Shown here piece by piece: positions 10,468 to 20,316 of a stretch of 64,000 nt of DNA (its first letter is position 1; every line of letters begins with the position of its first letter). The stretch is taken from positions 496,001-560,000 of the forward strand of contig NZ_VCLB01000001.1 in assembly GCF_005924265.1 (NCBI RefSeq), read 5' to 3'. The notes below the pieces were generated by a model. It made no database searches, was not told where the DNA came from, and was given only the letters and a program-made list of their open reading frames with translations. The position numbers were made by a program, and so were the translations under genes. This DNA comes from Martelella lutilitoris (lineage in GTDB: Bacteria > Pseudomonadota > Alphaproteobacteria > Rhizobiales > Rhizobiaceae).

Positions 10468-11259
10468 ATGAATCGTAAAACGCGTGTCATCACGGTCGCC
10501 AACCAGAAGGGTGGCGTCGGAAAAACCACCACTGCCATCAATCTGGCGACAGCGCTTGCCGCGATCGGCGAAAAGGTTCTGGTTCTCGATCTTGATCCGC
10601 AGGGCAATGCCAGCACCGGGCTGGGCATCGAGCGCGACCAGCGCGAATTCTCGGCCTACGATGTACTGGTCGGCGACAAGACCATCATCGAGGCTGCTAT
10701 CCCCACGGCTGTCCCGAACCTAGATCTGGTTCCCTCGACCCTCGATCTTCTCGGCTTTGAGCTTGAGATCGCGTCCGATCCGCGCCGGGTGTTCAAGCTC
10801 CGCGATGCGCTGTCCCAGTCGGATGTCAGCCGGTATCGCTATGTCTTCTGTGACTGCCCGCCGTCTTTCAACCTGCTGACGATGAACGCCATGGGCGCCG
10901 CCCAGGCCATTCTGGTGCCGCTGCAGTGCGAGTTTTTTGCTCTGGAAGGGTTGAGCCAACTGCTCGACACCGTTTCCGAAGTGCGCAGCACCATCAATCC
11001 GGGGCTGGAAATTCAGGGCGTGGTGCTGACCATGTTCGACTCTCGCAACAATCTGGCGCAGCAGGTGGTTTCCGATGTGCGCGAATATATGGGCGACAAG
11101 GTCTACAAGACGCTTATCCCGCGCAATGTGCGTGTTTCCGAGGCACCGTCCTTCGGTAAGCCGGTTATCCTTTATGACCTCAAGTGCCAGGGAAGCCAGG
11201 CCTATATCCAGCTGGCCTCGGAGATCATTCAGCGCGAGCGAGCGATGGCCGCGGCCTGA
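10468..11259 (+). CDS. parA: Chromosome partitioning ATPase ParA
   Basis: Deviant Walker ATPase that binds DNA non-specifically and moves ParB-parS complexes apart. It has 263 aa. The P-loop KGGVGKTT is at residues 14-21, with the signature Lys at the start of the motif, then DLDPQGNAS and the Walker B-like CDCPPSFNLL. There is no N-terminal helix-turn-helix, which marks it as the chromosomal rather than the plasmid type. It is followed by parB after 26 bases and preceded closely by rsmG. Confidence 0.96.
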   Translation: MNRKTRVITVANQKGGVGKTTTAINLATALAAIGEKVLVLDLDPQGNASTGLGIERDQREFSAYDVLVGDKTIIEAAIPTAVPNLDLVPSTLDLLGFELEIASDPRRVFKLRDALSQSDVSRYRYVFCDCPPSFNLLTMNAMGAAQAILVPLQCEFFALEGLSQLLDTVSEVRSTINPGLEIQGVVLTMFDSRNNLAQQVVSDVREYMGDKVYKTLIPRNVRVSEAPSFGKPVILYDLKCQGSQAYIQLASEIIQRERAMAAA

Positions 11260-11285
11260 GCAGTTAGCATTCGAAGGTGAATAGC

Positions 11286-12167
11286 ATGAGCGAAGACAAT
11301 TCCAAACGGCGGCTCGGACGCGGGCTTGCGGCGCTGATCGGAGACATCGAGAAGGCCGAGCCGAGCGAACCGGCGACGGTCCAGGTGACGGCTGATCGGC
11401 GGATCCCGGTCGAGTTCATTTCCCGTAACCCGCGCAATCCGCGTCGTCATTTCGAGGAAGAGGATCTTCGCGATCTCGCGGCGTCTGTTCGCCAGCACGG
11501 TATCGTCCAACCGGTGGTCGTTCGCACCATCGGCGAGCAGCGCTTCGAAATCATCGCCGGCGAACGCCGCTGGCGGGCCGCCCAGCTTGCCGGCCTCTCG
11601 GAAGTCCCGGCATTGATCCGTGACGTCGACGACCGTACGGCGCTCGAGATCGCCATTGTCGAGAACGTCCAGCGCGCGGACCTCAACCCTCTGGAAGAGG
11701 CCAACGGCTATGAGCTGCTGATGGCCGAACATGGCTACACGCAGAATGATCTCGGCGAGATCATCGGCAAAAGCCGCAGCCATGTGGCCAACAGCCTGCG
11801 TCTGCTGAAGCTGCCCGAAGGCGTGCGCGGCATGCTGGCCGATGGCATCCTCTCCGCCGGCCATGCCCGCGCGCTGATTTCGACGCCGGACCCGCTCGCC
11901 CTTGCCCAGACGGTCGTGCAAAAGGGCCTTTCCGTTCGAGAAGCGGAGAAACTTGCGCAAAAGGCAATCGATGGCGGTGGTTCTCGGGCGTCGCGGCCTG
12001 CTCGGCAGAAGGACGCCGATACGCTGGCTCTGGAACGCTCTCTTTCCGACCGGCTCGGACTGGCGATCACCATTGATCACAAGAGCGATGGCGGGCAGAT
12101 CAAGATCGCCTACAGCTCGCTTGATCAGCTCGACGACATCTGCCGGCGGCTCGAGCGCAATCCCTGA
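11286..12167 (+). CDS. parB: Chromosome partitioning protein ParB (CTPase)
   Basis: Binds parS and forms CTP-dependent sliding clamps. I choose ATG 11286 (293 aa) because AAGGTG lies six bases upstream; an in-frame GTG at 11277 would overlap that site. The N-terminus LGRGLAALIG is the ParA-stimulating peptide. NPRNPRRHF (48-56) and GERRWRAAQ (92-100) form the CTP-binding domain, and a helix-turn-helix (YTQNDLGEIIGKSRSHVANS) follows at about 151-170. A short C-terminal dimerisation domain ends the protein. Its cognate parS sites are nearby. Confidence 0.96.
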   Translation: MSEDNSKRRLGRGLAALIGDIEKAEPSEPATVQVTADRRIPVEFISRNPRNPRRHFEEEDLRDLAASVRQHGIVQPVVVRTIGEQRFEIIAGERRWRAAQLAGLSEVPALIRDVDDRTALEIAIVENVQRADLNPLEEANGYELLMAEHGYTQNDLGEIIGKSRSHVANSLRLLKLPEGVRGMLADGILSAGHARALISTPDPLALAQTVVQKGLSVREAEKLAQKAIDGGGSRASRPARQKDADTLALERSLSDRLGLAITIDHKSDGGQIKIAYSSLDQLDDICRRLERNP

Positions 12168-12202
12168 AAATTGTATCATGTCAATTTGAGTTGATACAAT
12201 TT
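12168..12202. repeat. AT-rich inverted repeat after parB
   Basis: Perfect 11-base arms, AAATTGTATCA and TGATACAATTT, separated by 13 bases, beginning directly after the parB stop. The stem is AT-rich and lacks a T-run, so it is a poor intrinsic terminator. It could be a weak transcript end or an operator; I do not recognise its binder. Confidence 0.5.
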
Positions 12203-12292
12203 ACCTTATTCTTTACAGATGGTTATCTGGGCTAGGAAGGACTGCGCTGCAGTATGGCCTTGGCGATATAATGCAAGCTGAGGATGCGCTGG

Positions 12293-13333
12293 TCAGCCGG
12301 CGCGGCGGTTCGAACGCAGCGTCAGCGCCAAAAGCGTCTGCGTCGCGATGCTCTCCTCAAGGGCGGGATAACGCCTGGTGTTGAGCACGGCTTCGGAAAG
12401 CATTCTGAGCGCGCGTTCCGTCGCATTGCCGTTCCAGGCTGAAAGCGCCTTTTCGAAGATCGGCTTGCGGCGGAAGAAGATCTGGCGGCCATGGCTCTGC
12501 ATCACCTGGCTTGCCGGGGTGCGCTTGCTTTCCATCTCGGCCCGCATCTGGTCGAGCAGATGGAACTGGCGGATACAGCCGTTGAGGATCATGAAGATCG
12601 GCGTTTTCGATTGCGAGACCTTGGCCATGGCGTGGCGAAGCGCGGCGACGTCGCCGGAAAGAACGGCATCCACCGCATCATCGGCCGAAATTGCGCTGGC
12701 ATCGCCGATCACGGCGGCGACGTCTTCTTCCGTGATCATCTCCAGCCCGCGCCCGTAAAGCGCCAGCTTTTCAATCTCGTTGCGCGTGGCAAGGCGGTCG
12801 CCGCCGATCATAGAGACGAGCAACTGCCGCGCTTGCGGCGTGATCCTCAGTGCCGCCTCGCCAAGCGTCTCATCGATGAGCGCATTGAGCGCGCGGGCGT
12901 CATCGGCATAACAGGGAATGGCGGCGATCTGCCGCGCGCTTTCCGCGGCCTTGCGCATGGCCGTTCCCTTGCGCAGATCCCCGGCTTCGATGATCAGATA
13001 GGCGCTTTCGGGCGGGTTTTCTGAAAGTGTGTTGAGCACGCTGGTCAGCGCCTTGTCATTACCGCCGGCCCGCACCCACACAAGCCGTGACCCGCCGAAA
13101 AGCCCGATCGCGTTCACCTCGTCGACGATGCGTCCGGAATCGCCATCAACATCGCCGATATCGAGCTTCATCACGGAGAAAGGATCGTCCAGCGGCACGC
13201 CCGAGCCCTTGGCGATCAGTCCCGCACGCTCGCTGACGAGCCCGCGGTCCGGTCCGTAGACGAGAAACAGACGATAGCGTCCCGCGTCCCGCCGCAGAAA
13301 CTCGTCGAATTTGTAGGACTTGATTTCCGTCAT
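12293..13333 (-). CDS. holA: DNA polymerase III delta subunit
   Basis: Clamp-loader subunit that opens the beta clamp. The product is 346 aa. It starts MTEIKSYKFDEFL and has the LVYGPDRGLVSERAGLI region, the non-catalytic AAA+ fold of HolA that lacks a true P-loop, then YADDARALNALI and RNEIEKLALY, both family-typical. It runs convergently to parB and follows lptE and leuS in the usual rhizobial order leuS-lptE-holA, with an 88-base gap from lptE, so it is probably the last gene of that operon. Confidence 0.9.
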   Translation of the reverse strand: MTEIKSYKFDEFLRRDAGRYRLFLVYGPDRGLVSERAGLIAKGSGVPLDDPFSVMKLDIGDVDGDSGRIVDEVNAIGLFGGSRLVWVRAGGNDKALTSVLNTLSENPPESAYLIIEAGDLRKGTAMRKAAESARQIAAIPCYADDARALNALIDETLGEAALRITPQARQLLVSMIGGDRLATRNEIEKLALYGRGLEMITEEDVAAVIGDASAISADDAVDAVLSGDVAALRHAMAKVSQSKTPIFMILNGCIRQFHLLDQMRAEMESKRTPASQVMQSHGRQIFFRRKPIFEKALSAWNGNATERALRMLSEAVLNTRRYPALEESIATQTLLALTLRSNRRAG

Positions 13334-13421
13334 TCTTCCGCCGGTTCAGATCGCTCGCGCTGGGCCCCTCGGTCAATCGCTAAGGCCGCCCGGCCATGAT
13401 AGCCATTTCGGACGGGTTCGC

Positions 13422-13973
13422 CTATTCGGCAGGCGGCTTGGGCAGGTCCAGCGGCGGTTCCTTGTTGAGGGCGATCGCGAGATCGGCATTGATGATCGCG
13501 GCCACTTCCTTGGAGGCGCGCTGTTCGGCGTCGCGAATGGCCCTCAGCTTGGCAAATTCCTGCGAGGGAAAATCGAGAAGCGCGGTCGCCCGACGCCGGC
13601 CGGTCGCCAGAAGCTTGTTGTCCTCGCGGCGCCTCAGGGCGAAGTCTGCCGTCACGATGGTGCGCCCGGCGCTCGCCGTGTCGGAACTGTCGTCCTGCAG
13701 GAGTTCGGACGTCACGGCGAAGGCCGAGAGGTCGACGTCATATTTGGCATTGGTGCTTTCGCCCGCACCGCCGCTTGTGAGGAAGATCAGCTCGTTGCGG
13801 ACATACTGCGCAACCGGCGTCGTCGAAACGGAAAAGGCAAGCTCGTGCATCTTCGCGTTCAGGGCGGTGCCCTCTGCACCGCCATAAAGCGGCCGCACCT
13901 GGCACGAGGCAAGCGTTGCGACAGCGGCAAGCGAAAGGGCGAGCGCTCTCAGGCGTGATCTAGACAACAACAT
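13422..13973 (-). CDS. lptE: LPS-assembly lipoprotein LptE
   Basis: Outer-membrane lipoprotein partner of LptD in lipopolysaccharide insertion. The product is 183 aa. A signal peptide (residues 1-23) ends in the lipobox LASC, so Cys24 should be lipidated; the mature part begins CQVRPLYGG, the typical rhizobial LptE start. Repeated beta-strand-like segments follow, with a C-terminal tail LDLPKPPAE. The ATG (13973) overlaps the end of leuS by 14 bases, the conserved leuS-lptE-holA arrangement. The identification relies on this context, since LptE sequences diverge. Confidence 0.85.
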   Translation of the reverse strand: MLLSRSRLRALALSLAAVATLASCQVRPLYGGAEGTALNAKMHELAFSVSTTPVAQYVRNELIFLTSGGAGESTNAKYDVDLSAFAVTSELLQDDSSDTASAGRTIVTADFALRRREDNKLLATGRRRATALLDFPSQEFAKLRAIRDAEQRASKEVAAIINADLAIALNKEPPLDLPKPPAE

Positions 13974-16590
13974 TCACGATCCTCTGCGGCACGACGATGA
14001 TCTTGCGCGGTTCCTTGCCGTCCAGCGCGCGGACAACGGCTTCCAGCGCCAGCACCGCCTGTTTGATGCTGTCCTGATCGGCATCACGCGCAACCGTCAG
14101 TTCGGCTCGTTTCTTGCCATTGACCTGGACCGGCAGCATCACCTCGTTGTCGGCGGTCAGGGCCTCGTCATGCTTCGGCCAGGCCGCCATGGCGATCATA
14201 CCCTTCGCGCCGAGCGCCTGCCAGCATTCTTCGGCCAGATGCGGCATCATCGGTGCAAAACAATGGGTGAGGAACAGGCTTGCCTGTTTCAGCGCGCCCT
14301 TCAGTTCATCATCGGCCTTGTCGACCTCCGAGAGCGGCTGCGCCAGAACGTTCACAAGCTCATAGATCCGGGCAATCGCCTTGTTGAAGGCGAGACCGTC
14401 AAGATCGGCGGCAACGGCCTTCAGCGTCTTGTGGGCGGCGCGCGAGATTTCCAGCGCCTTGCCGTCGCTGCCGGCCTTCGCCTCAATTTCGGCAAGGGCA
14501 GGGGCCGCCTCCGAGACCAGACGCCAGATCCGCTGGACAAAGCGGAACGTGCCCTGGACGCCCGCCTCGGTCCAGACCACGTCGCGGTCGGGCGGCGAAT
14601 CCGAGAGCACGAAGAAACGGGCCGTATCAGCGCCATAGGTCGCCAGAATATCATCGGGGTCGATGACGTTCTTCTTCGACTTCGACATCTTCTCGATCGA
14701 GCCGATGGTCACTTCCTCGCCGGTTTCCAGCAGGAATGCCCTGCGGCCCCCGTCAGCCTCCTCGATGCGGATGTCGGTCGGCGAAACCCAGTAACCATGA
14801 GCGCCGCTACCGCCGAGGCGGTAGGTCTCGTGCACCACCATGCCCTGGGTGAACAGGCCCTTGAACGGTTCGTCATGGTTCACATGGCCGGTCGCCTTCA
14901 TGGCGCGCGTGAAGAAGCGCGAATAGAGCAGGTGCAGGATCGCGTGCTCGATGCCGCCGATATACTGGTCGACCGGCAGCCAGCGATCGGCAATGGCAGG
15001 GTCCGTCGGCGCGTCCTCGTGGGGCGCGGTAAAGCGGGTGTAATACCAGCTCGAATCCACGAACGTGTCCATTGTATCGGTTTCGCGCCGCGCATCCTTG
15101 CCACATTGCGGACAGGCGACATGGCGCCATGTGGCGTGACGGTCGAGCGGATTGCCAGGCTTTTCGAAATCGATGTCGTCGGGCAGTTTCACCGGCAGAT
15201 CGGACTTCGGCACCGGCACCACGCCGCAATCATCGCAATGGATGACCGGGATCGGGCAACCCCAGTAGCGCTGGCGGGAAATGCCCCAGTCGCGCAGACG
15301 GAAATTGACCTTGCGTTCGCCGCGCGGCGCGCCGCGCACGACATCGGCCTCGAGCTTCAGCGCGATCGCCTCGAAGGCTTCGTCCGTGCTCATGCCGTCG
15401 AGGAAGCGCGAATTGATCATCACGCCGTCATCGGTATAGGCCTCGTCGCCGATTTCGAAGGTGGCGGCATCGCCATCCTTCGGCATCACCACGGCGGTCA
15501 CCGGCAGGCCGTATTTGCGGGCAAAGTCCAGGTCGCGCTGGTCGCCGGAGGGGCAGCCGAAGATCGCGCCCGTGCCGTAATCCATCAGCACGAAATTGGC
15601 GACGTAGACGGGCAGTTCCCAGTTCTCGTCAAAGGGATGGCGCACGCGGATGCCGGTATCGACGCCTTTCTTTTCCGCCGTCTCCAGCGCTGCCAGAGAG
15701 GTGCCGGCCCGGCGCGTCTCCTCGCAGAAGGCGGCGACCTTGTCGTCGTGCTTCGCGGCTTCCTTCGCCAGCGGATGATCGGCGGAAATCGCCATGAAGG
15801 ACGCGCCGAAGATCGTGTCCGGACGGGTGGTGTAGACCGTCAGTTCCTCGTGGTTGCCGGCCTTCTCAGCGCCATCGGAGATGTCCCAGCGCACCATCAT
15901 GCCCTCGGACCGGCCGATCCAGTTCTTCTGCATCAGCCGCACTTTTTCGGGCCAACCGTCCAGCGTGTCGAGCGCGTCGAGCAGGTCCTGGGCAAAATCG
16001 GTGATCTTGAAGAACCACTGCGTCAGCTCGCGCTGTTCCACAAGCGCGCCGGAGCGCCAGCCGCGCCCCTCGATCACCTGCTCATTGGCCAGAACGGTCA
16101 TGTCGACCGGGTCCCAGTTCACCTTGGACTGCTTGCGGTAGACAAGGCCCTTTTCCAGCATGTCGATGAAGAGGTGTTGCTGGCGCTGATAGTATTCCAC
16201 GTCGCAGGTGGCGAATTCGCGGGTCCAGTCAAGCGACAGGCCCATGGATTTCAACTGGTTGCGCATCGTGGCGATGTTGTCATAGGTCCAGTCCTTGGGG
16301 TGGACCTTGTTCTGCATCGCCGCATTTTCCGCCGGCATGCCGAAAGCGTCCCAGCCCATGGGGTGGAGAACATTGTAGCCGCGGGCGCGCTTGTAGCGCG
16401 CCACAACATCGCCCATGGCGTAGTTGCGAACATGGCCGATGTGAATGCGTCCCGAAGGATAGGGAAACATTTCAAGCACGTAGTAGGTCTCGCGCGGGTC
16501 GGCATTGTCGGTGACGAAGACATTGCCTTCGTTCCACTTCTTCTGCCAGTTCGGTTCGACTTTGCGCGGGTTGTAACGTTCAGAGGCCAT
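13960..16590 (-). CDS. leuS: Leucyl-tRNA synthetase
   Basis: Class I aminoacyl-tRNA synthetase charging tRNA-Leu, with an editing domain. The product is 876 aa, full length. [17 protein letters not shown] carries the HIGH motif (written HIGH at about residues 51-54), the connective editing domain includes the [12 protein letters not shown] region, and the [12 protein letters not shown] segment is the KMSKS motif. The C-terminal anticodon-binding and leucine-specific domains are complete. It starts at ATG 16590, divergent from the PLP-homeostasis gene across a 174-base gap. A very long open frame on the opposite strand is a GC-bias shadow. Confidence 0.98.
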   Translation of the reverse strand: MASERYNPRKVEPNWQKKWNEGNVFVTDNADPRETYYVLEMFPYPSGRIHIGHVRNYAMGDVVARYKRARGYNVLHPMGWDAFGMPAENAAMQNKVHPKDWTYDNIATMRNQLKSMGLSLDWTREFATCDVEYYQRQQHLFIDMLEKGLVYRKQSKVNWDPVDMTVLANEQVIEGRGWRSGALVEQRELTQWFFKITDFAQDLLDALDTLDGWPEKVRLMQKNWIGRSEGMMVRWDISDGAEKAGNHEELTVYTTRPDTIFGASFMAISADHPLAKEAAKHDDKVAAFCEETRRAGTSLAALETAEKKGVDTGIRVRHPFDENWELPVYVANFVLMDYGTGAIFGCPSGDQRDLDFARKYGLPVTAVVMPKDGDAATFEIGDEAYTDDGVMINSRFLDGMSTDEAFEAIALKLEADVVRGAPRGERKVNFRLRDWGISRQRYWGCPIPVIHCDDCGVVPVPKSDLPVKLPDDIDFEKPGNPLDRHATWRHVACPQCGKDARRETDTMDTFVDSSWYYTRFTAPHEDAPTDPAIADRWLPVDQYIGGIEHAILHLLYSRFFTRAMKATGHVNHDEPFKGLFTQGMVVHETYRLGGSGAHGYWVSPTDIRIEEADGGRRAFLLETGEEVTIGSIEKMSKSKKNVIDPDDILATYGADTARFFVLSDSPPDRDVVWTEAGVQGTFRFVQRIWRLVSEAAPALAEIEAKAGSDGKALEISRAAHKTLKAVAADLDGLAFNKAIARIYELVNVLAQPLSEVDKADDELKGALKQASLFLTHCFAPMMPHLAEECWQALGAKGMIAMAAWPKHDEALTADNEVMLPVQVNGKKRAELTVARDADQDSIKQAVLALEAVVRALDGKEPRKIIVVPQRIVNVVV

Positions 16591-16764
16591 ATCGGTGCTA
16601 CTCGGTCATTTTCTTGGTCATTTTGGCGGTGAGCTTCATCATGAAAGCGCCCCAGCGTCAAGTTAAACGGGCCGAATTGGCGGTATGGGAAAGCGGCATG
16701 GACCCGTTGCGGCGGGCCCTGCGTTTGCCATAAGGTGCGGCGGCGGAAAAAGGAGTTGAAACCG

Positions 16765-17436
16765 ATGGGTGTTGCCGAAAATCTTGAGCACGTGCGCGCA
16801 AGGATCCTCGCTGCTGAACATGAGGCCGAACGGGCCGAGGCTGCAGTGACGCTGGTGGCCGTTTCCAAGACCCATGACGCCGATGTGATCTGTGAGGCGA
16901 TTGCGGCGGGGCAGCGTGTTTTCGGCGAGAACCGTGTCCAGGAAGCGCAGAGAAAGTTTCCGGCGCTGAAGGAAGAGACGCCGGACCTGGAACTGCGCCT
17001 CATCGGGCCGCTGCAGTCCAACAAGGCGGAAGACGCCGTGAAGCTCTTCGATGTGATCGAAAGCGTCGATCGCGAGAAGATCGCCCGCGCGCTTGCCAAG
17101 GAAATCAAGAAGCAGGGCAGGGCGCCGAGGCTTTATGTGCAGGTCAATACCGGCAACGAGCCGCAGAAGGCCGGCATCGATCCGCGCGAGACCGGCTCCT
17201 TTCTGAACCTTTGTCGCGAGGAACTGGGTCTTTCGATCGAGGGGCTGATGTGCATCCCGCCGGCGGGCGAAAATCCGGGCCCGCATTTTGCCCTGCTTGC
17301 CGATCTCGCCAAGGAAAACAACGTTCCGAAGCTCTCCATGGGCATGTCGGGGGATTACGAGATCGCGGTCGCCTTCGGCGCCACCAGCGTGCGCGTGGGC
17401 TCGGCAATCTTCGGCGAACGGGATTATCCGGCCTGA
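16765..17436 (+). CDS. YggS-type pyridoxal phosphate homeostasis protein
   Basis: PLP-binding TIM-barrel protein without known catalysis that buffers free PLP and amino-acid balance. The product is 223 aa from ATG 16765, nine bases after AAAGGAG; an earlier in-frame GTG/ATG-like start would include that site. VAVSKTHDADVI carries the PLP lysine, FGENRVQEAQ follows, and LIGPLQSNKAEDAV, LMCIPP and LSMGMSGDYEIAV are family hallmarks. The usual position is divergent from leuS in rhizobia. Confidence 0.92.
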   Translation: MGVAENLEHVRARILAAEHEAERAEAAVTLVAVSKTHDADVICEAIAAGQRVFGENRVQEAQRKFPALKEETPDLELRLIGPLQSNKAEDAVKLFDVIESVDREKIARALAKEIKKQGRAPRLYVQVNTGNEPQKAGIDPRETGSFLNLCREELGLSIEGLMCIPPAGENPGPHFALLADLAKENNVPKLSMGMSGDYEIAVAFGATSVRVGSAIFGERDYPA

Positions 17437-17479
17437 GCGCCTTTCTCGAAATCCCTGCGCCGTCCGCCCAACCGACGGA

Positions 17480-17495
17480 TGTTTCACGTGAAAAC
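17480..17495. other. parS-like site (14/16)
   Basis: TGTTTCACGTGAAAAC matches the consensus except at the last two bases. It lies in the 70-base gap between the YggS gene and the SDR gene, about 14 kb from the putative origin. It may be a weaker ParB loading site. Confidence 0.65.
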
Positions 17496-17506
17496 CAGAC
17501 TTGTCC

Positions 17507-18265
17507 TCACTTCGGCGTCAGCCGGTTTGCCCCGTCGAGGCGGATCACCTCGCCGTTGAGGTAGTCGTTTTCGACCGCAAAGACGACAGCATGGGCGAAT
17601 TCCGCCGGATCACCGAGCCGGACCGGGAAGGGGATCGTCGCGGCGATCGATTTCTGCGCTTCTTCCGGCAGGTTGTAGAGCAGCGGGGTCAGGAACACGC
17701 CGGGCGCCAGCGTGTTGACCCGAACGCCGAAACGGGCGAATTCGCGCGCCAGCGGCAAGGTCATCGAGACGATGCCGCCCTTGGAGGCGGCATAGGCCGC
17801 CTGGCCGATCTGACCCTCGAAGGCAGCGATCGAAGCCGTGTTGACGATCACGCCGCGGCTCTCGCCAATCGGCTCTGCAAGCGACATGCGGTGGGCCGAA
17901 AGCCTGACCACATTGAACGTGCCCATCAGGTTGACCCTCAGCGTGCGCTCGAAATCGGCCATCGGCATCGGCCCGTCGCGCCCGACCGCGCGGCCCGCCG
18001 TGCCGATTCCGGCGCAGCTCACAGCAATCCTGACCGTGCCATGGGCCGCCTCGGCCGCATCAAGCGCTGCCGTGACGTCGACTTCGCTGGACACATCGCC
18101 GACGGCCGCAATCCCGCCGATTTCGGCGGCGATCTCCTCGGCCGCATCGCCGTTCATGTCCAGCACCGTTACCCTGGCGCCTTTTTCCGCAAGCGCGCGC
18201 GCGGTTGCCGCGCCGAGCCCCGAACCCGCACCGGTCACCAGTGCGGCCATGCCTTCAACCTTCAT
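17507..18265 (-). CDS. Short-chain dehydrogenase, likely aryl-3-hydroxypropionyl-CoA dehydrogenase
   Basis: Classical SDR of 252 aa. TGAGSGLG near residue 11 is the NAD(P) loop, an acidic residue after the second strand (LDMNGD) favours NAD+, NTASIA holds the catalytic Ser region and YAASKGG the Tyr-x-x-x-Lys pair. It most resembles type II 3-hydroxyacyl-CoA dehydrogenases. It follows the feruloyl-CoA synthetase gene by 2 bases, so I infer oxidation of the 3-hydroxy-3-arylpropionyl-CoA made by the divergent hydratase to the beta-keto ester. The same gene set occurs in the Agrobacterium fabrum hydroxycinnamate region (from memory). Substrate unproven. Confidence 0.8.
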   Translation of the reverse strand: MKVEGMAALVTGAGSGLGAATARALAEKGARVTVLDMNGDAAEEIAAEIGGIAAVGDVSSEVDVTAALDAAEAAHGTVRIAVSCAGIGTAGRAVGRDGPMPMADFERTLRVNLMGTFNVVRLSAHRMSLAEPIGESRGVIVNTASIAAFEGQIGQAAYAASKGGIVSMTLPLAREFARFGVRVNTLAPGVFLTPLLYNLPEEAQKSIAATIPFPVRLGDPAEFAHAVVFAVENDYLNGEVIRLDGANRLTPK

Positions 18266-18267
18266 TC

Positions 18268-20133
18268 TCAGCCCGCCTTTCTGCCTTGCGGTTTGCCCGC
18301 AATGATCACCTCAGGGCCGCCCGCATAAAGCGCCTCGACCAGGTCTGCCCGGTTGGCGAGCACCGCCCGCTGGTTAACCGAGCCCTTGTCGGTCACCTCG
18401 CCCGCATCCATGCGAAGCGGCGCGGTCAAAAGCATGGCGCGGGCGATGCGGTTTGAGGAGCCGGTGGCGTGACCGGCGAAATCCGTCAGAAGATTGCCGA
18501 GGCTCGCAAGCACTGTCGGATGGGCATAAAGCGCCGCGTCATCCATTTCGGCCCCCCCTTCGACAAGGCGTTCGATTTTCGGGCGGAAGGGCACGAGTAG
18601 GGCGCCGAGCTCGAACTGGCCCTCGCCGGCAATCACCGCATCACGGATCAGACCACCCATGGCGTCGACCAGCTTTGCCCGCATCGCGCCGACGGCAACC
18701 CAGGTGCCGGTCTGGAGCTTGAAGTTCTCCGCCGTGCGGCCGTCGAAGAGATAGCCGCGCGCCGGATCGCCGGGAACGGCGGGGCGCAGTGCGTCGCCCA
18801 TATTGTAGAAGCCTTCCTCGTCGAAGGCCTTTTCGGTCAGGTCCGGCCGCCGCCAGTAGCCGGGCGTCACATTGGGACCCTTGAAGCGCACTTCCATCTT
18901 GCCGCCGGTGGGCACCAGTTTCATGGTGACGCCGCGTGCCGGAACGCCGCAATTGCCCGGCTCGTTCTGCGGTTCGGTCGAGAACATGGCAAACGGGCCG
19001 GTCTCGGTGGAGCCGAGCCCCGAACCCATCAGCGTAAAGAAGCCGGTGGAGCGTTCGGAAAGCGTATTGAGGTGATGCCAGGTGTGGCTCGCCATGCCTG
19101 CGCCCGCATACATGATCATCTTCAGTTTCTTGAAAAAGGTGTCGCGCAGGACCGGGTCCTTCTCCATCGCCTCGCACAGCACTTCATAGCCTGCCGGCAC
19201 GTTGAAATACCAGGTCGGCGAGATCTCGCGCAGATTGCGGATCGTCTCGGCCATGCCCTTCGGCGTCGGCTTGCCGGCGTCGATGTAATAGGTGCCGCCG
19301 TTATAGAGGGCGATATTGAACACCTTGTTGCCGCTGGCGACATGGTTCCACGGCGCCCAGTCGACGAGAACGGGCGGCTCGTCGCCGAGAAAGCGGTAGC
19401 AATCGAGCACCTGGGCCATGTTGGCGCACATCATCCTTTGCGTCTGGATCACCGCCTTTGGCGTGCCGGTGGTGCCGGAGGTGAACAGGAATTTCGCGAT
19501 CGTGTCCGGCCCCGTGGCGGCAAAGGCCTCGTCGGCCGCCGATGAAGGCTCTGTCGCAATCACCTCATCCCAGGCGAAATGATTGTGGCCGGGAACAGTG
19601 CCGCCCGCCAGAATGAGCGGCACGGCAGGGTCAATAACCTCGGTGATCGCGTCGGCAAAGCGGTTCGCGTCCTTCGCGAAGATCGCGCCGGGCGTCACCG
19701 CGCCCGCAATATCCTTCAGTTTTGCGCGTCCCTCGGGGATCAAGGAATAGGCCGGCGCCACGGCCGCCGAGGGGATGCCGACATATTGTGCGGAAAGCGC
19801 GATGACGGCATGTTCGAGCGAGTTTTCCGACAGGATCATCAGCGGTCTCTCGGGCGAGAGATCATGGGCAAGCAGGAAGGTGCCGACGCGGCGCATCAGG
19901 TCGCGTAGCCGGCCGAAGGTGATCGTCTGCCAGGCGCCACTCTCGTCGCGCTCGGCCATCCACACGCGCTCGGGCGCAGTCTCGGCCCAATGCAGGATGC
20001 GGTCGCCGAGGCGGGCGGGATAGGGGCCCAGCTTGTCCTCCTGCCAGATGATCTGGCTGCCATCCGCGCGTTCCTCCACCTTGATGCGCGGCTCCCATAC
20101 CCGCACCGGACGTATTTTCTCCATGTCTGCCAT
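18268..20133 (-). CDS. fcs: Feruloyl-CoA synthetase-like acyl-CoA ligase
   Basis: Adenylating enzyme (ANL superfamily) expected to activate ferulate, p-coumarate or caffeate to CoA thioesters. I start at ATG 20133, seven bases after GGAGG, giving 621 aa; the frame continues to 20502, but that part crosses the promoter and the divergent gene. The AMP-binding P-loop FTSGTTGTPKA is at about 217-227, GSGLGSTETGPF is the A5-type motif, and YLFDGRTAEN replaces the usual hinge region, as in other feruloyl-CoA synthetases. It is coupled to the SDR gene and divergent from the crotonase. Confidence 0.85.
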   Translation of the reverse strand: MADMEKIRPVRVWEPRIKVEERADGSQIIWQEDKLGPYPARLGDRILHWAETAPERVWMAERDESGAWQTITFGRLRDLMRRVGTFLLAHDLSPERPLMILSENSLEHAVIALSAQYVGIPSAAVAPAYSLIPEGRAKLKDIAGAVTPGAIFAKDANRFADAITEVIDPAVPLILAGGTVPGHNHFAWDEVIATEPSSAADEAFAATGPDTIAKFLFTSGTTGTPKAVIQTQRMMCANMAQVLDCYRFLGDEPPVLVDWAPWNHVASGNKVFNIALYNGGTYYIDAGKPTPKGMAETIRNLREISPTWYFNVPAGYEVLCEAMEKDPVLRDTFFKKLKMIMYAGAGMASHTWHHLNTLSERSTGFFTLMGSGLGSTETGPFAMFSTEPQNEPGNCGVPARGVTMKLVPTGGKMEVRFKGPNVTPGYWRRPDLTEKAFDEEGFYNMGDALRPAVPGDPARGYLFDGRTAENFKLQTGTWVAVGAMRAKLVDAMGGLIRDAVIAGEGQFELGALLVPFRPKIERLVEGGAEMDDAALYAHPTVLASLGNLLTDFAGHATGSSNRIARAMLLTAPLRMDAGEVTDKGSVNQRAVLANRADLVEALYAGGPEVIIAGKPQGRKAG

Positions 20134-20316
20134 GGAATCTCCTCCAACATTCGAGCGTCCCGGTTGGTGCGGGCCGCGAAATCCTTTCCGGTCGACCTTT
20201 CCCGACCGCTCCCTTCGGTCGGACAAGTTCCGCATATACAGTTTTATAGTGTATTGTTTACAAGGAAAATATTTTCTCGTATAGAGAAAACTTGGGTGCG
20301 CGAAAGGAAGTAAGCA
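20134..20316. promoter_or_regulatory. Divergent fcs/ech promoter with candidate MarR operator
   Basis: A 183-base AT-rich gap between divergent catabolic units. It holds the inverted repeat TTTTCTC-gtata-GAGAAAA (20272-20290), 27 bases before the ech start, and a smaller ATACA...TGTAT pair (20236-20254). The MarR gene two genes downstream is the likely binder, with aryl-CoA as probable effector by analogy to CouR and HcaR. Confidence 0.5.

Noticed and set aside
14170-16632. 820-codon open frame on the plus strand across leuS
   Set aside because: It is antisense to an intact, full-length LeuS and has the Arg/His-rich composition of a GC-bias shadow frame.
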